Assembly (NCBI GenBank): GCA_030524345.1 | Contig: JAUNGP010000015.1 | Span: forward strand, 1 to 40,338 | DNA length: 40,338 bases | From: Clostridia bacterium | GTDB lineage: Bacteria; Bacillota; Clostridia; TANB77; CAG-465 | Direction: 5' to 3' | Shown: positions 39,776 through 40,338 of the stretch, piece after piece | How positions within the stretch are numbered: position 1 is the stretch's first letter | Layout of the letters: the number at the start of each line of letters is the position of its first letter | The notes under the pieces: model-generated | What the model was told of the DNA's origin: nothing | What the model saw: only the letters and a program-made list of their open reading frames with translations | The model's database searches: none | Made by a program: the position numbers and the translations under genes

Positions 39776-40338
39776 TTATGATAAAGAAATACCTGCACTT
39801 GCATATCCTTGAATACTATTTTGGAATCTATCACCAACTGATCTTGATGCAAATACAACTAGAAGTCTTGTTTCAGCAGAAACTGGTATATTAAGATTTG
39901 AAATAATACCTCTAACAGCAGTACCCTCAGGTACAATTCCTGATATACTAGGAGATAAAGTGATTACTGTTCCTGGTATTTCTGTAAATACGTTGTCAGT
40001 TGTTGAAGATCTATATATTCTAGCTGTTATTGTAGCAGTAGTTCCTGTTAAATCAAGTGGTGTTGAAGTGCTAAAGTATGCTGCAAATCCAGTTATTACA
40101 CCATCACGTGGCATAGAGAAAGAGTGATTATCTAGACTAGTTAAATTTAGAGATGGAGCAAGAGCTATATTACTAGCAGTACCGTTTCCAAAACTAATGA
40201 AACTAGCAACACCATCTACTCCTTCGTTGTTTGTCGTTAAAGTAATCGGATCTCCTGATGCAAGCGGAATGATTGCATTTGATAATGCAGTAGGTCCAGT
40301 AGCACCTGTAGCACCAGTCGGACCAGTGGCACCTGTAG
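39776..40338 (-). CDS. Collagen-like repeat surface protein, exosporium (BclA) type (truncated by window edge)
   Basis: The frame enters from base 40338 and stops at TAA 39778-39776. It begins with the end of a collagen-like tract, Gly-x-Thr triplets (GATGPTGATGATGPT), and continues with a beta-rich C-terminal domain of about 170 residues (SNAIIPLASGDPITL, VASFISFGNG, DNHSFSMPRDGVITGFAAYF, TATITARIYRSST, RLLVVFASRS). This is the layout of trimeric BclA-like glycoproteins of the spore coat or exosporium. An in-frame ATG at 40114 is internal. The number of repeats and the N-terminus lie outside the window. Confidence 0.85.
   Translation of the reverse strand, partial: TGATGPTGATGATGPTALSNAIIPLASGDPITLTTNNEGVDGVASFISFGNGTASNIALAPSLNLTSLDNHSFSMPRDGVITGFAAYFSTSTPLDLTGTTATITARIYRSSTTDNVFTEIPGTVITLSPSISGIVPEGTAVRGIISNLNIPVSAETRLLVVFASRSVGDRFQNSIQGYASAGISLS

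Noticed and set aside
1..40338. CRISPR arrays and rRNA genes.
   Set aside because: No regularly spaced repeats and no rRNA-like sequence were seen at any place in the window.

Overview
The window is AT-rich DNA from a low-GC, anaerobic, probably spore-forming member of the Bacillota, most likely a Clostridia-like lineage. The evidence is the four-subunit 2-oxoacid:ferredoxin oxidoreductase (por) operon, formate-tetrahydrofolate ligase, a SpoIIM-like membrane protein, a collagen-like GXT-repeat surface protein of the exosporium type, strong AGGAGG ribosome binding sites, and many consensus TTGACA-17-TATAAT promoters with a TGn extension. No species can be named from the sequence alone.

Layout. 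1-8664 is mostly core: a truncated membrane-anchored protein, a Wzy-type O-antigen ligase/polymerase, secG-rnr, a SpoIIM-like protein, trmB, tRNA-His and tRNA-Gln(UUG), three small or unknown proteins and a PAP2 phosphatase. 8696-11830 is a first tellurium-resistance-type (Ter) operon: a divergent TerD-like protein, two tandem TerD paralogs and a TelA-family protein. Convergent to it, 14465-11846 (minus) is a second Ter operon: an unknown 374-residue protein and two more TerD-like proteins. 14515-27297 returns to native-looking AT-rich genes: an N-formylglutamate-amidohydrolase-like protein, tRNA-Gln(CUG), fhs, a PLD-like protein, two small paralogs, smc, a VWA/calcium-repeat surface protein, a mismatch-type DNA glycosylase and dinB. 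27351-36298 holds the rest of the Ter system: a P-type calcium ATPase behind a long structured leader, a small two-helix membrane protein, and a five-gene operon (CitE-like lyase, PRTase-TRSP, ATP-grasp, StiP-type PRTase, HAD phosphatase). 36297-39720 (minus) is the por operon with a MazG-like gene inside it. The window ends in the collagen-like gene.

How it fits together. The TerD-like proteins (five copies), TelA, the Ca2+ ATPase and the biosynthetic five-gene set match the previously described Ter-dependent stress response, in which calcium-binding TerD proteins at the membrane are combined with a pathway predicted to make a nucleoside-like metabolite. Here the system is split into three transcription blocks separated by about 13 kb of unrelated genes. 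TerC, TerB and TerF/TerY are not seen in the window. Parts of the set use CAG almost only for glutamine, unlike the neighbouring core genes, and a tRNA-Gln(CUG) gene lies beside the first block; this suggests transfer. The points I consider most worth following are the long leader of the ATPase, the start-stop mini-ORFs placed on strong ribosome binding sites ahead of the Ter operons, the unknown 374-residue protein, the small membrane protein next to the ATPase, and a VWA protein with a likely C-terminal cysteine-peptidase fold.
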